From Myxococcus dinghuensis (GTDB lineage: Bacteria > Myxococcota > Myxococcia > Myxococcales > Myxococcaceae), in NCBI RefSeq assembly GCF_024198235.1, contig NZ_JAKCFB010000010.1:124001-188000 (forward strand): a DNA stretch of 64,000 nt. Reading direction: 5' to 3'. Below the pieces are notes generated by a model. The model saw nothing but the letters and a program-made list of their open reading frames with translations, was not told where the DNA came from and made no database searches. Numbering within the stretch: the stretch's first letter is position 1; each line of letters begins with the position of its first letter. This document shows, piece after piece, positions 36,964 to 45,849 of the stretch. A program made the position numbers and the translations under genes.

Positions 36964-37890
36964 ATGCCACGCCTGTTCCGAGTCCTTCCCTGCGTCTTCG
37001 CCCTCACCCTTGGTCTACCGGGCTGCCAGGAGAGGGATCGTTCCGGGCCGCCGACTGCGGATGCCTCCGCCTTTTCCCGTCCAGAGGTGACTCGGCCCGT
37101 TGCTCTCGGAGGAGCGGATGGGCGCCTCACTCCGCCGGGGAGCGCGGAGGATGCGGAAGGGGCCCGAGCGCAGTGTGAAGCTGGGAGTGCGCCCGCTTGC
37201 GGCTGGCTAGGCAACCTCCTCATTGCTGGGAGGGGCGTGGGCCGCGATCCGGCGCGGGGAGCCGGGCTGCTCCTTCAGGCGTGCAAGGCGGGGCATGCCC
37301 GGAGTTGCTTGAATGCCTCTGGTGCGCTCCGCGACGGCGTGGGGCTTCCACGTGACCCGGCCCATTCGCTCGTCTTGCTCGAGCGCGCGGTTGAGCTGGG
37401 GGACGCGGAGGCGACCTACGGCCTCGGCGTGCTGGTGATGCACGGCACTGGTTTCCCACGCAGCCCTGAGCGGGCCGTTCGTCTCTACAAGAATGCTTGC
37501 GCCAAGGGCTTCGCCCCGAGTTGCACCAATCTTGGTTTGGCGCTGACCCGTGGGACGGGTGTCCCTGTCGACGTCGCTGAGGCCGTACGCCTCTTCCGGG
37601 AGTCGTGTGATGCACTCGACGCGAACGGCTGTGTGAATCTCGCGTTGGCCTATAAAGAAGGGCGAGGCGTGGAGCGGGACCTGAAGAGAGCCCACGCGCT
37701 TCTGTTTGATACGTGCGAGCGCGGAGGGGCCCTCGGGTGCTACAACCTGGGGACCCACTTCGAATTTGCTGAAGGGGTGGAGCGGAACCCGACGCGCGCG
37801 CAGGCGCTCTACGCACGCGCCTGCGAGCTCGGTTCACAACGCGCTTGCAGGGCGGTGCAGCGGGGCACTGCGACTGAGTCCTTACCTTGA
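36964..37890 (+). CDS. Sel1-repeat lipoprotein
   Basis: 308 residues. Lipobox LPGC ends the signal. Residues about 75-305 are a series of Sel1-like repeats of about 36 residues, recognisable by the AGSAPACGWLGNLLIAGRGV and NACAKGFAPSCTNLGLALTR blocks with regular Cys pairs. The repeats fold into an alpha-solenoid that scaffolds protein interactions, here on the cell surface or in the periplasm. Cys in each repeat makes it resemble the disulfide-bearing Hcp-type Sel1 proteins. The coding sequence uses noticeably more A/T-ending codons than its neighbours, suggesting later arrival in the genome. No partner gene is adjacent. Confidence 0.88.
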   Translation: MPRLFRVLPCVFALTLGLPGCQERDRSGPPTADASAFSRPEVTRPVALGGADGRLTPPGSAEDAEGARAQCEAGSAPACGWLGNLLIAGRGVGRDPARGAGLLLQACKAGHARSCLNASGALRDGVGLPRDPAHSLVLLERAVELGDAEATYGLGVLVMHGTGFPRSPERAVRLYKNACAKGFAPSCTNLGLALTRGTGVPVDVAEAVRLFRESCDALDANGCVNLALAYKEGRGVERDLKRAHALLFDTCERGGALGCYNLGTHFEFAEGVERNPTRAQALYARACELGSQRACRAVQRGTATESLP

Positions 37891-38155
37891 CTCGTCCAAG
37901 GGGCAGGTAGCGCGGAAGCCTGGCTGCGGGCCCCTCGCCGCAGCGGCCGAGGGGGCGGTCCGCGAGGCCATTGAACGCGGGTGGTTGCTGCACGTGTGCC
38001 GCGCCTCGCTGCGAAGTGGCGGTGGCACCCGCGTAACGGATGCGCCACGACGTCACTGTCAGCACCGGATGGGGCAGGGCTCCCGTTCCCAGAGGGAGCG
38101 GGGCTGTGCACCGGTCTTGCACTGGCCGCGAGGCTCACCGGTGGAGGAGGTTCCG

Positions 38156-39226
38156 ATGCGATGGATGCGCGCGTTGACGTTGGGGATGCTGGCGGTGTCG
38201 GGTGGCTGTACCGAGAGCAAGGTGGAGGAGGACCAGGAGATCGTGCTGAGCGGGCGCCTCGTCGACGAGGCCGGCGCCCCGCTCGCCGATGAGCTGCTGA
38301 AGCTCTACCGCAGTGAGAACTCCGCGTGTGCGCTGGCTGCCTTCTCGTCGAGTTGGAGGTCGGTGAAGACCCGCGCTGATGGCACGTTCGGGCTCGACCT
38401 GCTGGGGGCCGACACCCGCAGTGGGAGCATCGCGCGGTGTTTCGTCGTCCGCTCTCCCGACCGGCCCCAGGGAAGGCGAGTCTCCGCCTTCTTCCTCATC
38501 CAGCAGGCGGAGGTGGCGCTGCCTTCCCTCCAGGAGTGGACGGGCTCGCTGACGGCGGCGGCGGAAGGGCAGGGCGTGAGCGTGGGCTTCCGGCCGCTGT
38601 CCGCCACGCATGGCGCAGGGAGTGGTGAACACGTGCTGTACCTCTATCCGTCAGGCGCCAGGGAGGCCTGGCAGGTGCTCAACGCCTCCTCGCCCGTCCA
38701 CTTGAGTGACTACGTCCTCGAGGACGCGAATGGTCTCACGGCCTCCGTCGTCACCGAACGCGAGGCAAAGGCGGGAGGCGAGACGGTCGGCATCACCTAT
38801 TCCAGCGATGCCGTGGCCCTCCCTCGCCGCGCCCGCGTGCCGGTCAGTCGTGGCGCCCCGTGCACCTATCAGGGCGCCGAGACGCCCTGCCGCGTCACCA
38901 ACGGTGACCTCGGTGGAATCGTGCTCTTCCAGGAGGGCGTCCAGGGGGTCTCCGTGCAGCTTTCGAGGGCCACGGTGTTGCGCAAGGCCGTGCTCCGCAA
39001 CTTCGGCGTCAACGGCACCATGAATGAGCTGGTGCTGGAGGGAAGCGCCGACGGAACCCAGTGGGTGTCCCTGGTCAACCTGCTCGCCGGGGCGGGGGTG
39101 CGGCCCTTCATGGAAGTGGACCTCACGGGGACGACGGCGGTGTCACAGGTGCGCGTGCGAGCCGTCCCGCGAGAGGCGACCGGGCGCTTGCTCTCGCTGG
39201 GCCAGCTCTCGCTCTTCGAGGAGTGA
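38156..39226 (+). CDS. lipoprotein with carbohydrate-binding-like C-terminus
   Basis: 356 residues, with GGAGGAGG before the ATG at 38156. The lipobox SGGC ends a normal signal. The first third reads as a carboxypeptidase-regulatory-like beta sandwich (EIVLSGRLVDEAGAPLADEL). The last 120 residues end with GTMNELVLEGSADGTQWVSL and FMEVDLTGTTAVSQVRVRAV, similar in pattern to F5/8-type C (discoidin) domains that bind sugars or lipids. CTYQGAETPC marks a disulfide pair between them. A surface adhesin is a reasonable guess. The gene is convergent with the asparagine-synthetase-like gene, 19 bp away. Confidence 0.75.
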   Translation: MRWMRALTLGMLAVSGGCTESKVEEDQEIVLSGRLVDEAGAPLADELLKLYRSENSACALAAFSSSWRSVKTRADGTFGLDLLGADTRSGSIARCFVVRSPDRPQGRRVSAFFLIQQAEVALPSLQEWTGSLTAAAEGQGVSVGFRPLSATHGAGSGEHVLYLYPSGAREAWQVLNASSPVHLSDYVLEDANGLTASVVTEREAKAGGETVGITYSSDAVALPRRARVPVSRGAPCTYQGAETPCRVTNGDLGGIVLFQEGVQGVSVQLSRATVLRKAVLRNFGVNGTMNELVLEGSADGTQWVSLVNLLAGAGVRPFMEVDLTGTTAVSQVRVRAVPREATGRLLSLGQLSLFEE

Positions 39227-39245
39227 GCTGCCCCGCGGCTTCGCC

Positions 39246-40808
39246 TCACTCGAGAGGGGGCTCGGCCTGGAGGAAACAGGCGAGCTTGAGGACCCGGAAC
39301 AGCGCGTTGTAGGTGGCGCGATCCATCCGATGGACGTCGCCGGCCAGCGCCGAGAGGATCGCGGCGGTGTCGATCTCGCCATGGTGCGACAAGGGAGATT
39401 GCTCGATGAGCTGTTGCAGGTAGACGCGGTTCTCGGAGATGCCGCGTCGCGCCACCGGGTCGAAGCTCTCCTTGACGTACGTCGTCTCGAACACCGGATC
39501 GCCCAGCCACCGGGTCAGCGTCCGGCGCAGGAGGTGGCGGTCGCGCCGGAATGACGCGGGCAAGCGTGAGACGAATCGTGCCAGGGCGACGTTCAGATAG
39601 GGGTAGACCGGCCACAGTCCATACCGCAACACGCGCTGTGATTGGCTCGCGGCACTCTGCCAACAGGTCTGCTGCAGCCAGGCTGACGGATAGGTGCTGC
39701 GCGCTCCGAGCGCGGTCGCCATGCCACGGGCCGTGAGGAACGGGCATGGCGGCGGCTCGGCTGTGCCCCCCTCTTCTTCGGCCTCGCCCCGATAGGAGAA
39801 ATAGAGTTCGTCCCCGCCGAATCCCGAGACGAGCGTGTCGATCCCCGCGGCGCGCAGCATGTGGAATGCGGCTTCGAAGATCTCGGGGTAGTTCTCATCC
39901 TCGGGCCACACCTGATGACGGTGTCGCCGCAAGCTCTGTGGGGCGAAGGGGGCGTAGCGGTCGGCCGGTAGAGAAAGGTCGGCGAAGCCGCCAGCGCGGC
40001 ACAGCAGCAGGCGGCGCGCGCGTTGGGCTTCCCCCATCGCACCGTCGAACTGCGCGCCGATGCTCATCGCGCCGTCGCCGGTGAGGTGGGCCGTGGCGAG
40101 CGCGGTCAGCGCCGAATCCATGCCGCCGCTCAGTTCCACGGCGGTCCTCCTCGGGTCCAGGGGGCGCGCGTCGAGGATCGAGATCACCGTTTCGCGGAAC
40201 AACGTCTCGATATCGACACCCGGTGGCAGCTCGCGTGGACCGTCGTGGCGCACTGGCTCCGGGAGAATGGCCTTCACCCCCGCCGTGGTGACCACCAGCG
40301 TCGCCCCCGCGGTGGCGCGATGGAGCCCCGACAGCATCGTCGCCGGGCCATACGTGGAGATGCCGGCAATGTGGGCGAGCGCGTAATCCCACACAACCTC
40401 GTGGTGGCCGGGGCCGAGCAGGCGGGCATAGTCCCAATCGAAGCGAGCGCGGCTCTCCGTCGCGAGGCAATAGACCGGGATCGATATCGTCGGCGACGCC
40501 GTGTAGCGGATGGCGCGCCGCCGACGGTCGATGGTCAACGCGGCGAAATCGAGCGGGTACTCCTCGAGTTCGTCGAGGTGTTCTTGGATCAGCCCGTCCG
40601 GAGCGTCGACGACATGCTCGATTCCTTCCGGATCGTCGGCGAAGCGCTCCAGGACGATCGCGACGATTCGGTCGGCGCCCTCCAGGAGCACGGCCCGCAA
40701 CATCCGGTGCTGCACGAGCTGGACCCGCGAACGGCCGATGGAAAAGCCCCCCTCGATGAGGCCAAGGGGGGCTGGGAGGTCGTCGAATGCAAGGTCGGCG
40801 TGCAACAT
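39246..40808 (-). CDS. asparagine-synthetase-like amide-forming enzyme (lasso-cyclase-like)
   Basis: 520 residues. The C-terminal synthetase domain contains the ATP PP-loop AVELSGGMDSALTAL and a second nucleotide/Mg site VSGFGGDELYFSYRGEAEE. The N-terminal domain keeps the glutamine-hydrolase fold pattern but lacks the catalytic N-terminal Cys (MLHAD instead of MCGI). It therefore cannot take ammonia from glutamine. This combination is typical of enzymes that activate an Asp or Glu side chain and capture it with an internal amine, as in lasso-peptide cyclases. A 48-codon peptide gene ends 18 bp before the start, on the same strand, suggesting its substrate. No lasso B protease or leader-binding protein is found nearby. 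Alternative: an orphan asparagine synthase paralogue. Confidence 0.78.
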   Translation of the reverse strand: MLHADLAFDDLPAPLGLIEGGFSIGRSRVQLVQHRMLRAVLLEGADRIVAIVLERFADDPEGIEHVVDAPDGLIQEHLDELEEYPLDFAALTIDRRRRAIRYTASPTISIPVYCLATESRARFDWDYARLLGPGHHEVVWDYALAHIAGISTYGPATMLSGLHRATAGATLVVTTAGVKAILPEPVRHDGPRELPPGVDIETLFRETVISILDARPLDPRRTAVELSGGMDSALTALATAHLTGDGAMSIGAQFDGAMGEAQRARRLLLCRAGGFADLSLPADRYAPFAPQSLRRHRHQVWPEDENYPEIFEAAFHMLRAAGIDTLVSGFGGDELYFSYRGEAEEEGGTAEPPPCPFLTARGMATALGARSTYPSAWLQQTCWQSAASQSQRVLRYGLWPVYPYLNVALARFVSRLPASFRRDRHLLRRTLTRWLGDPVFETTYVKESFDPVARRGISENRVYLQQLIEQSPLSHHGEIDTAAILSALAGDVHRMDRATYNALFRVLKLACFLQAEPPLE

Positions 40809-40826
40809 CGCGCTCGACCGAGGGGC

Positions 40827-40973
40827 TCAGGGATAGCCACCGTACCGGTCGTTGCCCTCGTTGATCTTCGGAGCCATCGGCGCTCCAGGCTCGGCCGCCG
40901 CGGAGGCAGGCAGTACGGTGTCGAGTGCCTTGAGCTGCGCCTGGAATTGCTTCGACTTGGACGACTTGGTCAT
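40827..40973 (-). CDS. candidate precursor peptide of a RiPP-like system
   Basis: 48 residues from ATG 40973, preceded by AGGAGGAG at proper spacing; an ATG six bases upstream is too close to it. The leader half is charged and helical (TKSSKSKQFQAQLKALDTV), followed by an Ala/Pro linker (PASAAAEPGAPMAP) and a distinctive C-terminus KINEGNDRYGGYP. The end has possible acidic acceptors Glu39 and Asp42, plus glycines and tyrosines as in cyclic or knotted peptides. One reading gives a 9-residue ring Ala34 to Asp42 with the tail RYGGYP. The penultimate leader residue is not the Thr usual for lasso peptides, so the class is unclear. It lies directly before the AsnB-like gene. Too short to identify by homology here. 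Confidence 0.65.
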   Translation of the reverse strand: MTKSSKSKQFQAQLKALDTVLPASAAAEPGAPMAPKINEGNDRYGGYP

Positions 40974-41029
40974 GACCATCTCCTCCTGCCTGGTGGGAGG
41001 CGCCCAACGCCGGGCGACTCGGACGCCGC

Positions 41030-41045
41030 CAGGATGTCTATCCTG
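41030..41045. promoter_or_regulatory. inverted repeat upstream of the peptide gene
   Basis: CAGGAT-GTCT-ATCCTG, perfect 6-bp arms, about 57 bp before the peptide start codon, in the expected promoter region between the terminator at 41181-41221 and the gene. Could be an operator. Confidence 0.4.
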
Positions 41046-41180
41046 CCATTGCGGACGGGCAGACACAACGAACCCAGGCGGAGGCAGGCCGTCGTCGTCG
41101 CGGTCCGAGACCCTGATGGACTGCCTCGCCGGCCTGTCGGTGATCGAGACAGGCTCCGCATTCCCTCTCACGGGGTGGTC

Positions 41181-41221
41181 AGGAAGCGCGCCTCCCGCAT
41201 GACCCGGGAGGCGCGCTTCCT
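41181..41221 (-). terminator. strong terminator, perfect 17-bp stem
   Basis: AGGAAGCGCGCCTCCCG (41181-41197) and its exact reverse complement (41205-41221) around a 7-nt loop. It lies 17 bp after the stop of the lipoprotein gene on the minus strand and insulates the peptide/AsnB-like unit from it. Confidence 0.85.
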
Positions 41222-41238
41222 TCATGGACCCCGTGGAT

Positions 41239-43659
41239 TCAGTACACGACCACCGAGGCGTAGACGCTGGTGCCGTTCGTGTAGGCCACCAGGGCGCCGC
41301 CGTTCGACGGGAGCGCGGCGACCGCCGGTGTGGAGCCCGGCCCCACCGTCCTGGCGTCCGCGGCCAGGATCAGGGTGGCCCCCACGAGCATCCGGTCCAA
41401 CTGGATGTCGCCCGTTCCCCGCTGGGTCGCGATGTAGCCGTTGCCGAGCGCGTCCGCGTCAATCGTCCGCAGGGGCGCGGGACCGACGTCCGTGGGGAGG
41501 CCCGGCACCTGGATGCTCGTCCCCGGCGCGGACATGGGGATGACGTCCACGTTGTCATCCCCGAAGGTGCCCGTGACGTAGATGAAGCCGTTGGAGCCCG
41601 TCCAGTCCGAGTAGAAGGCCTGCCCCGGTGGGGAGCTCTGCGGGCCGAAGATGGTCCCCTGGTCGCTGCTGCGGCGGATGCGGAAGGAGGGGTCGTCGCT
41701 CACCGAGAAGACATCTCCGCTGATCTTGTCCACGAGGACATCGAAGTAGACATTGGTCTGGTCCACGTCCGTCGCGCTGAAGTCGTTCGCGCCTCGCGCG
41801 AAGTTCCGGAGGACGCGCATCCCCGCGGAGCCGCGCGAGACGGCGATGTAGAGGGCGTCACCCCTGGAGTCCAGACTGACGGTGGGATTGGCCGCCGGGC
41901 CGAGGGTGCGCGGTGTCTCCCAGGTTGCTCCCGCGTCGACGGTCCGGGTGAAGATGAGCGTGCCCGCGCTCGTGGCCGCGACGTACGCAACCCCGGTGGG
42001 GCCTCCTTCGATCGCGACCTCCGCGGCGTTGGGGATTCCCAGGGGCGTGGGGCCCACCCAGGTGTGTCCCCGGTCCACGCTCACGCTGACATGGACCGCG
42101 CCACCGCACCGCATGACGACGTAGAAGCGCCCCAGCGCATCCACCGCCGCCTTGCGCCCCGTGTTCGTGTTGGCCGTGGTGCAGTTCAGCGTCCCGCTGA
42201 CGAGCGTGGGGGGGACGTTCGAGAAGGCATCCAGTTGGCACATTTCGTCGCAGCCATCCCCGGGGGTCGTCCCGCCATCGTCGCACTGCTCTCCCGCCGC
42301 GCTGTCGAGCAGGCCGTCGCCGCACACCTCCACGCCTAGGCAGTCCGCGCGGCAGCCGTCCCCCGCGACGCGATTGCCGTCGTCACACACCTCACCCGGG
42401 TCGAGGTAGCCATCGCCGCAGACCGGAGGCCCCCTGACGGTGATGCTGATCGTGGCGGTATTGGAGGTCAGCGTGCCGTCGGTGGCCGTGAAGGTGAACT
42501 GGTCCGCGCCCTGGAAGTCCGTGGCGGGCGTGTAGAGCAACTGGGCGCCCGTCCCGGAGAGGGTTCCGTGAGAGGGCGCCGTCGCGGTGAACGTGAGCGC
42601 ATCCCCATCCACGTCCGTGGCCACCAGCGTGATGGGCGTCGACGTGTTGTAGTTCACCGTCACCGTGGCGGACGTCGCCACGGGCGCGTCGTTGACCGGG
42701 CTCACCGTGATTGAGACGGTGGCCGTTGCCTGCTTCTTGCCGTCGGAGACCGTGACCTGGAAGGTGTCATTCCCGACGTAGTTCGCGTTCGGGGTATACG
42801 TGACCGACGCGCCCGTGCCCGAGAGCACGCCATGGCCGGGCAGGGTGAAGGAGAAGGTCAGCACGTCGCCATCCGGGTCCGCTGCGTGGATGGTGATGCC
42901 CACCGGGGTGTCCTCGGCGGTGGTCGCCTGGACGTCCTCGACCGTGGGGGCCGCGTTGTTGTCGCAGACGCTCGGCTGGCCCGTGCAGGTGTAGCCCGGC
43001 TCCACCTCGCAGACGCTGTTGCAGCCGTCTCCCGAGAGCTGATTGCCGTCGTCACAGAGTTCCGACCCGCCCAGCACTCCATCACCACAGATCTGCCGCA
43101 GCGACGTCTCCACCGCGTCCACCAGGTAGAGTGCGAGCAACGTGCCCCGCAGGCGCACGTAGCGGTACGGCTGGTTCCCCGGGTACGTCACCACCGCCAC
43201 ATGCGTCCCCAGGCCCAACTCCACCAGATGCAACGGGCTGGAGCCGATGAGGGTCCCGTCCGCCTTCAGGAAGTCCACGGTGGTGACCAGCGCCAACGAC
43301 AACCCCTGGTAGTAGACGCGCAGGTCGCCGGTGCCTTCCTCGCCCTGACCCAGGTCCAGCACCAGCGCCGTGTTGAGCAAACCCAGCAGGGTCGCCGCCT
43401 GTCCGTCCGGCGCACCCAGCGCCGCGCTCGCGTTGAGCACCGTCGCCGTGGTGCCCGACGCCACCGCGTCCGCATACGGGTCCCACGCCAAGGAGGCTTC
43501 CTGGCGTTCACGCGTCAGCGCCCCGTTGTCCCCTCGCGTCACCTCATCTCGCGGAGGACGGACCTGCTCCTCCAGGGGCTCCACACCACACGCTCCCAGC
43601 GACAAGGCCAACGTCACGCCCAGTCCCCACGTCCACAGCGCACCAGGACGGCTTCGCAT
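41239..43659 (-). CDS. large lipoprotein with Myxococcus cysteine-rich repeats, cadherin-like and sialidase-like domains
   Basis: 806 residues from ATG 43659 with lipobox SLGAC. After a beta domain of about 180 residues there is a cysteine-rich repeat ([17 protein letters not shown]). Two cadherin-like/Ig-like modules follow ([20 protein letters not shown] and [20 protein letters not shown]), each with calcium-binding DxDGD. Two more cysteine-rich repeats come next ([37 protein letters not shown]). The C-terminal 300 residues have repeated [28 protein letters not shown] blocks, the Asp-box pattern of sialidase-type propellers. It should be a surface-displayed adhesin or glycan-binding protein. 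The frame upstream of the ATG is not signal-like. Confidence 0.85.
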   Translation of the reverse strand: MRSRPGALWTWGLGVTLALSLGACGVEPLEEQVRPPRDEVTRGDNGALTRERQEASLAWDPYADAVASGTTATVLNASAALGAPDGQAATLLGLLNTALVLDLGQGEEGTGDLRVYYQGLSLALVTTVDFLKADGTLIGSSPLHLVELGLGTHVAVVTYPGNQPYRYVRLRGTLLALYLVDAVETSLRQICGDGVLGGSELCDDGNQLSGDGCNSVCEVEPGYTCTGQPSVCDNNAAPTVEDVQATTAEDTPVGITIHAADPDGDVLTFSFTLPGHGVLSGTGASVTYTPNANYVGNDTFQVTVSDGKKQATATVSITVSPVNDAPVATSATVTVNYNTSTPITLVATDVDGDALTFTATAPSHGTLSGTGAQLLYTPATDFQGADQFTFTATDGTLTSNTATISITVRGPPVCGDGYLDPGEVCDDGNRVAGDGCRADCLGVEVCGDGLLDSAAGEQCDDGGTTPGDGCDEMCQLDAFSNVPPTLVSGTLNCTTANTNTGRKAAVDALGRFYVVMRCGGAVHVSVSVDRGHTWVGPTPLGIPNAAEVAIEGGPTGVAYVAATSAGTLIFTRTVDAGATWETPRTLGPAANPTVSLDSRGDALYIAVSRGSAGMRVLRNFARGANDFSATDVDQTNVYFDVLVDKISGDVFSVSDDPSFRIRRSSDQGTIFGPQSSPPGQAFYSDWTGSNGFIYVTGTFGDDNVDVIPMSAPGTSIQVPGLPTDVGPAPLRTIDADALGNGYIATQRGTGDIQLDRMLVGATLILAADARTVGPGSTPAVAALPSNGGALVAYTNGTSVYASVVVY

Positions 43660-44126
43660 CGATTGTCTCCCCCCGAGGAGCAGGATGAGGCCCGGAATGG
43701 ACCGCCCCCCTCGCGGAATCAACGGCCCCTCTCCTGGCTTCCGGCGGCCTGGCGCGCAACATCCGAATGCCCAACGTCCCCCGGTCACCAACCGATGCTC
43801 CCTCGAGTGCCATGGACATGGCGTCCATGCCATGCCTCCGCCCACGGTCTCTCGAGTTCCCCTATCGGACCCGACGAACGAACTGGACGGTGTGCGGAAT
43901 CGCCCCAGTGGCATCGATACCGAACTCGCTGGTGCTTTACCGGGTGCGGGGAGTGGCGCCACGATGTGCCGATGTCTGGCGCACTCGCGGAACTCGACGA
44001 CAAGACCACGGCACCCGCCTCGCGATTCCCCCGAGGCGGCTCGTTGCGGATCGACCCATGGCTGGCGACAGGCCTCTCCGGGGGCGAGCTGGATACCCCT
44101 TCCTCCTCCTCTCCGGCGAGGACGCC
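43660..44126. other. 467-bp divergent intergenic region
   Basis: Between the large lipoprotein (minus) and the acetyltransferase (plus). No convincing gene: ORFs passing through are Pro/Arg/Ser-rich. One inverted repeat, ATGGAC-ATGGC-GTCCAT, lies at 43812-43828. Otherwise featureless apart from promoters that must exist at both ends. Confidence 0.5.
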
Positions 44127-44675
44127 ATGACGGTTTTGACGACGCGCTCGCTGACGCTCAGGCCCTGGCGTGCGAGCGATGTCTCCGCGCTCGTCGTTCA
44201 TGCCAACGACCGGCGGATCTCCCAGAACCTCCGTGATCGCTTCCCGCACCCGTACGGCCGCACGGATGCCGAGTCCTGGGTCGAGTTCGCGTCCTCACTC
44301 CCTCCGCCCCATCGCCACCTCGCGATCTGCGTCGAGGACGAGGCGATTGGGAGCATCGGCATCGACGCGTTCGAAGACGTCCATCGCCGCACGGGCGAGC
44401 TGGGATACTGGATCGGCGCTGCTTGCTGGGGACGCGGATATGCGACCGAAGCGGTCGTCGCGATGACGACCTACGGCTTCGAGACGCTCGAGTTCGCGCG
44501 CATCCAGGCCGCGGTCTTCGAGTGGAACCCGGCGTCGACGAGGGTCCTCTCGAAGGCGGGGTATCGATTCGAAGGGACGCTTCGCTCACACGTCGTGAAG
44601 GATGGGCGCCTGGGCGACGCCCTGCTCTACGCCGCCATCCGCGCCGAACATCTCCACCGCGACCCGGACAGATGA
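44127..44675 (+). CDS. GNAT N-acetyltransferase (RimJ/RimL type)
   Basis: 182 residues from ATG 44127; the in-frame region before it lacks protein-like character. It matches the RimJ/RimL group: [20 protein letters not shown] at the start, [20 protein letters not shown] for the beta-bulge, [20 protein letters not shown] carrying the acetyl-CoA-binding Q/RGxGxA-type loop, and [20 protein letters not shown] at the end. It transfers acetyl groups to an amine: a protein N-terminus, an antibiotic or a small amine. Lasso clusters sometimes include acetyltransferases, but this gene is 3 kb from the peptide gene and separated by a terminator, so no link is claimed. Confidence 0.9.
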   Translation: MTVLTTRSLTLRPWRASDVSALVVHANDRRISQNLRDRFPHPYGRTDAESWVEFASSLPPPHRHLAICVEDEAIGSIGIDAFEDVHRRTGELGYWIGAACWGRGYATEAVVAMTTYGFETLEFARIQAAVFEWNPASTRVLSKAGYRFEGTLRSHVVKDGRLGDALLYAAIRAEHLHRDPDR

Positions 44676-44681
44676 AGCGAG

Positions 44682-44709
44682 GGGGGCGCCACGTGGCGAT
44701 GGCGCCTCC
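44682..44709. terminator. bidirectional terminator between convergent genes
   Basis: GGGGGCGCCA (44682-44691) pairs with TGGCGCCTCC (44700-44709), a 10-bp stem with one G-T pair, lying between the acetyltransferase stop (44675) and the metalloprotease stop (44722). Confidence 0.65.
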
Positions 44710-44721
44710 TGCGGCTCGCGA

Positions 44722-45651
44722 CTACTGCGCCAGGTCCGGGCGGTAGGTGGCCAGGGTGCAGCGCATGCGCTGCACCTGCTCCGCGCTGAAGCCCGTCATG
44801 CAGGCGTCGTCCGTCAGCTCCATGTAGTTCTGGATGGGGACCGGCACGCCGCCGCAGCTCGTGATTCCCGCGGTACACCCCTTGTGGGAGGTGGCGTTGG
44901 GCGGGGTGTCACAGATGCGGTCTCCGGTGGTGTAGCAGTCTGGCGCGGCGGCCGTTCCGCAGCCTTCGTAGTACGTGTGGAACAGGCCCAGGTAGTGGCC
45001 CACCTCGTGCGTGACGGTCCGCCCGTTGTGGTACGGCGGGAAGGGGCCCACCCGCCCGAAGGCCAGCCAGTTGATGACCACCCGGTCCTGCGGCTGACCC
45101 ACGGCGCCCGAGGGGGCCGCCGGTAGGAAGGGCACGTACCCTCGCGAGCCGCCAGCGCTGTGGGTGTAGATATTCACATAGCGCGTCGGATCCCAGTTGA
45201 TGCTGAGCCAGTAGCTGCCCGTGTCCTGGTACCACGTCGTATTGCAGTAGCGCTGGATGCCCGTGGTCGGGTTTCCGGCGGGGTCCTCGGTGGCGAGGAA
45301 GAACTCGATCTTGCTGTCCACCCCGCCTCCTCCCGGAGTGCCGGACAGCGCGCGGAAGTCCTCATTGAGGACGGCAATCTGGCTGTGGACCAGCGCGTCC
45401 GAGACGTTGCCGGTCGTGCAGGCATTGTCCGCGACGACATGGACCACCACCGGGATGCGCAGCACCGTCGTGGGCAGCCATTGGGGGCCGGGGACGGTCG
45501 AGTCCATGGAGCAGTCGGAGGTGGAGGGGGCGAACTTCGCCACCCAGGAAGGCGCGGGCTCCGGAGCGGAACAGTGGTTGGAATTGAACGAGGGGGACGC
45601 TCCGGACAGGAGGGCCAGGGCCTGACCGACAATCACGTATCCAGGTGTCAT
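44722..45651 (-). CDS. secreted zinc metalloprotease, M43 (pappalysin/cytophagalysin) type
   Basis: 309 residues from ATG 45651; the export signal is MTPGYVIVGQALALLSGASP. The zinc motif HEVGHYLGLFH (His215, Glu216, His219, His225) is of the long HExxHxxGxxH metzincin class. The Met-turn downstream is YMELTDDACMTGFSAEQVQR. RIPVVVHVVADNACT and ALVHSQIAVLNEDFRALSGT are typical of M43 family proteins, as are the eight or more Cys around the active site. It should cleave proteins outside the cell; myxobacteria secrete many such enzymes for predation. It is divergent from the DUF3103 gene across a 198-bp AT-richer gap. Confidence 0.92.
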   Translation of the reverse strand: MTPGYVIVGQALALLSGASPSFNSNHCSAPEPAPSWVAKFAPSTSDCSMDSTVPGPQWLPTTVLRIPVVVHVVADNACTTGNVSDALVHSQIAVLNEDFRALSGTPGGGGVDSKIEFFLATEDPAGNPTTGIQRYCNTTWYQDTGSYWLSINWDPTRYVNIYTHSAGGSRGYVPFLPAAPSGAVGQPQDRVVINWLAFGRVGPFPPYHNGRTVTHEVGHYLGLFHTYYEGCGTAAAPDCYTTGDRICDTPPNATSHKGCTAGITSCGGVPVPIQNYMELTDDACMTGFSAEQVQRMRCTLATYRPDLAQ

Positions 45652-45849
45652 TTGACTCCAGGATACCCTAAAGGGCACCTGCGGGTGTACCGCCTGATGA
45701 TATCGACTCGAGATGGCTTGCTTCGAAAAATCTCGTATTCCAGTTTTTCCTATCTCCGGAAGGGCGGACCATGTTCAATGGCGTCTGGGACCGACCGCCA
45801 TTCCGCTCGGCGGCTGGCCCATCCCCCCGACGCCTCCAACGGAAATCGA

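Noticed and set aside
44127..44675. Acetyltransferase as a tailoring enzyme for the peptide
   Set aside because: 3 kb away on the other strand, separated by a lipoprotein gene and a strong terminator; no direct evidence.
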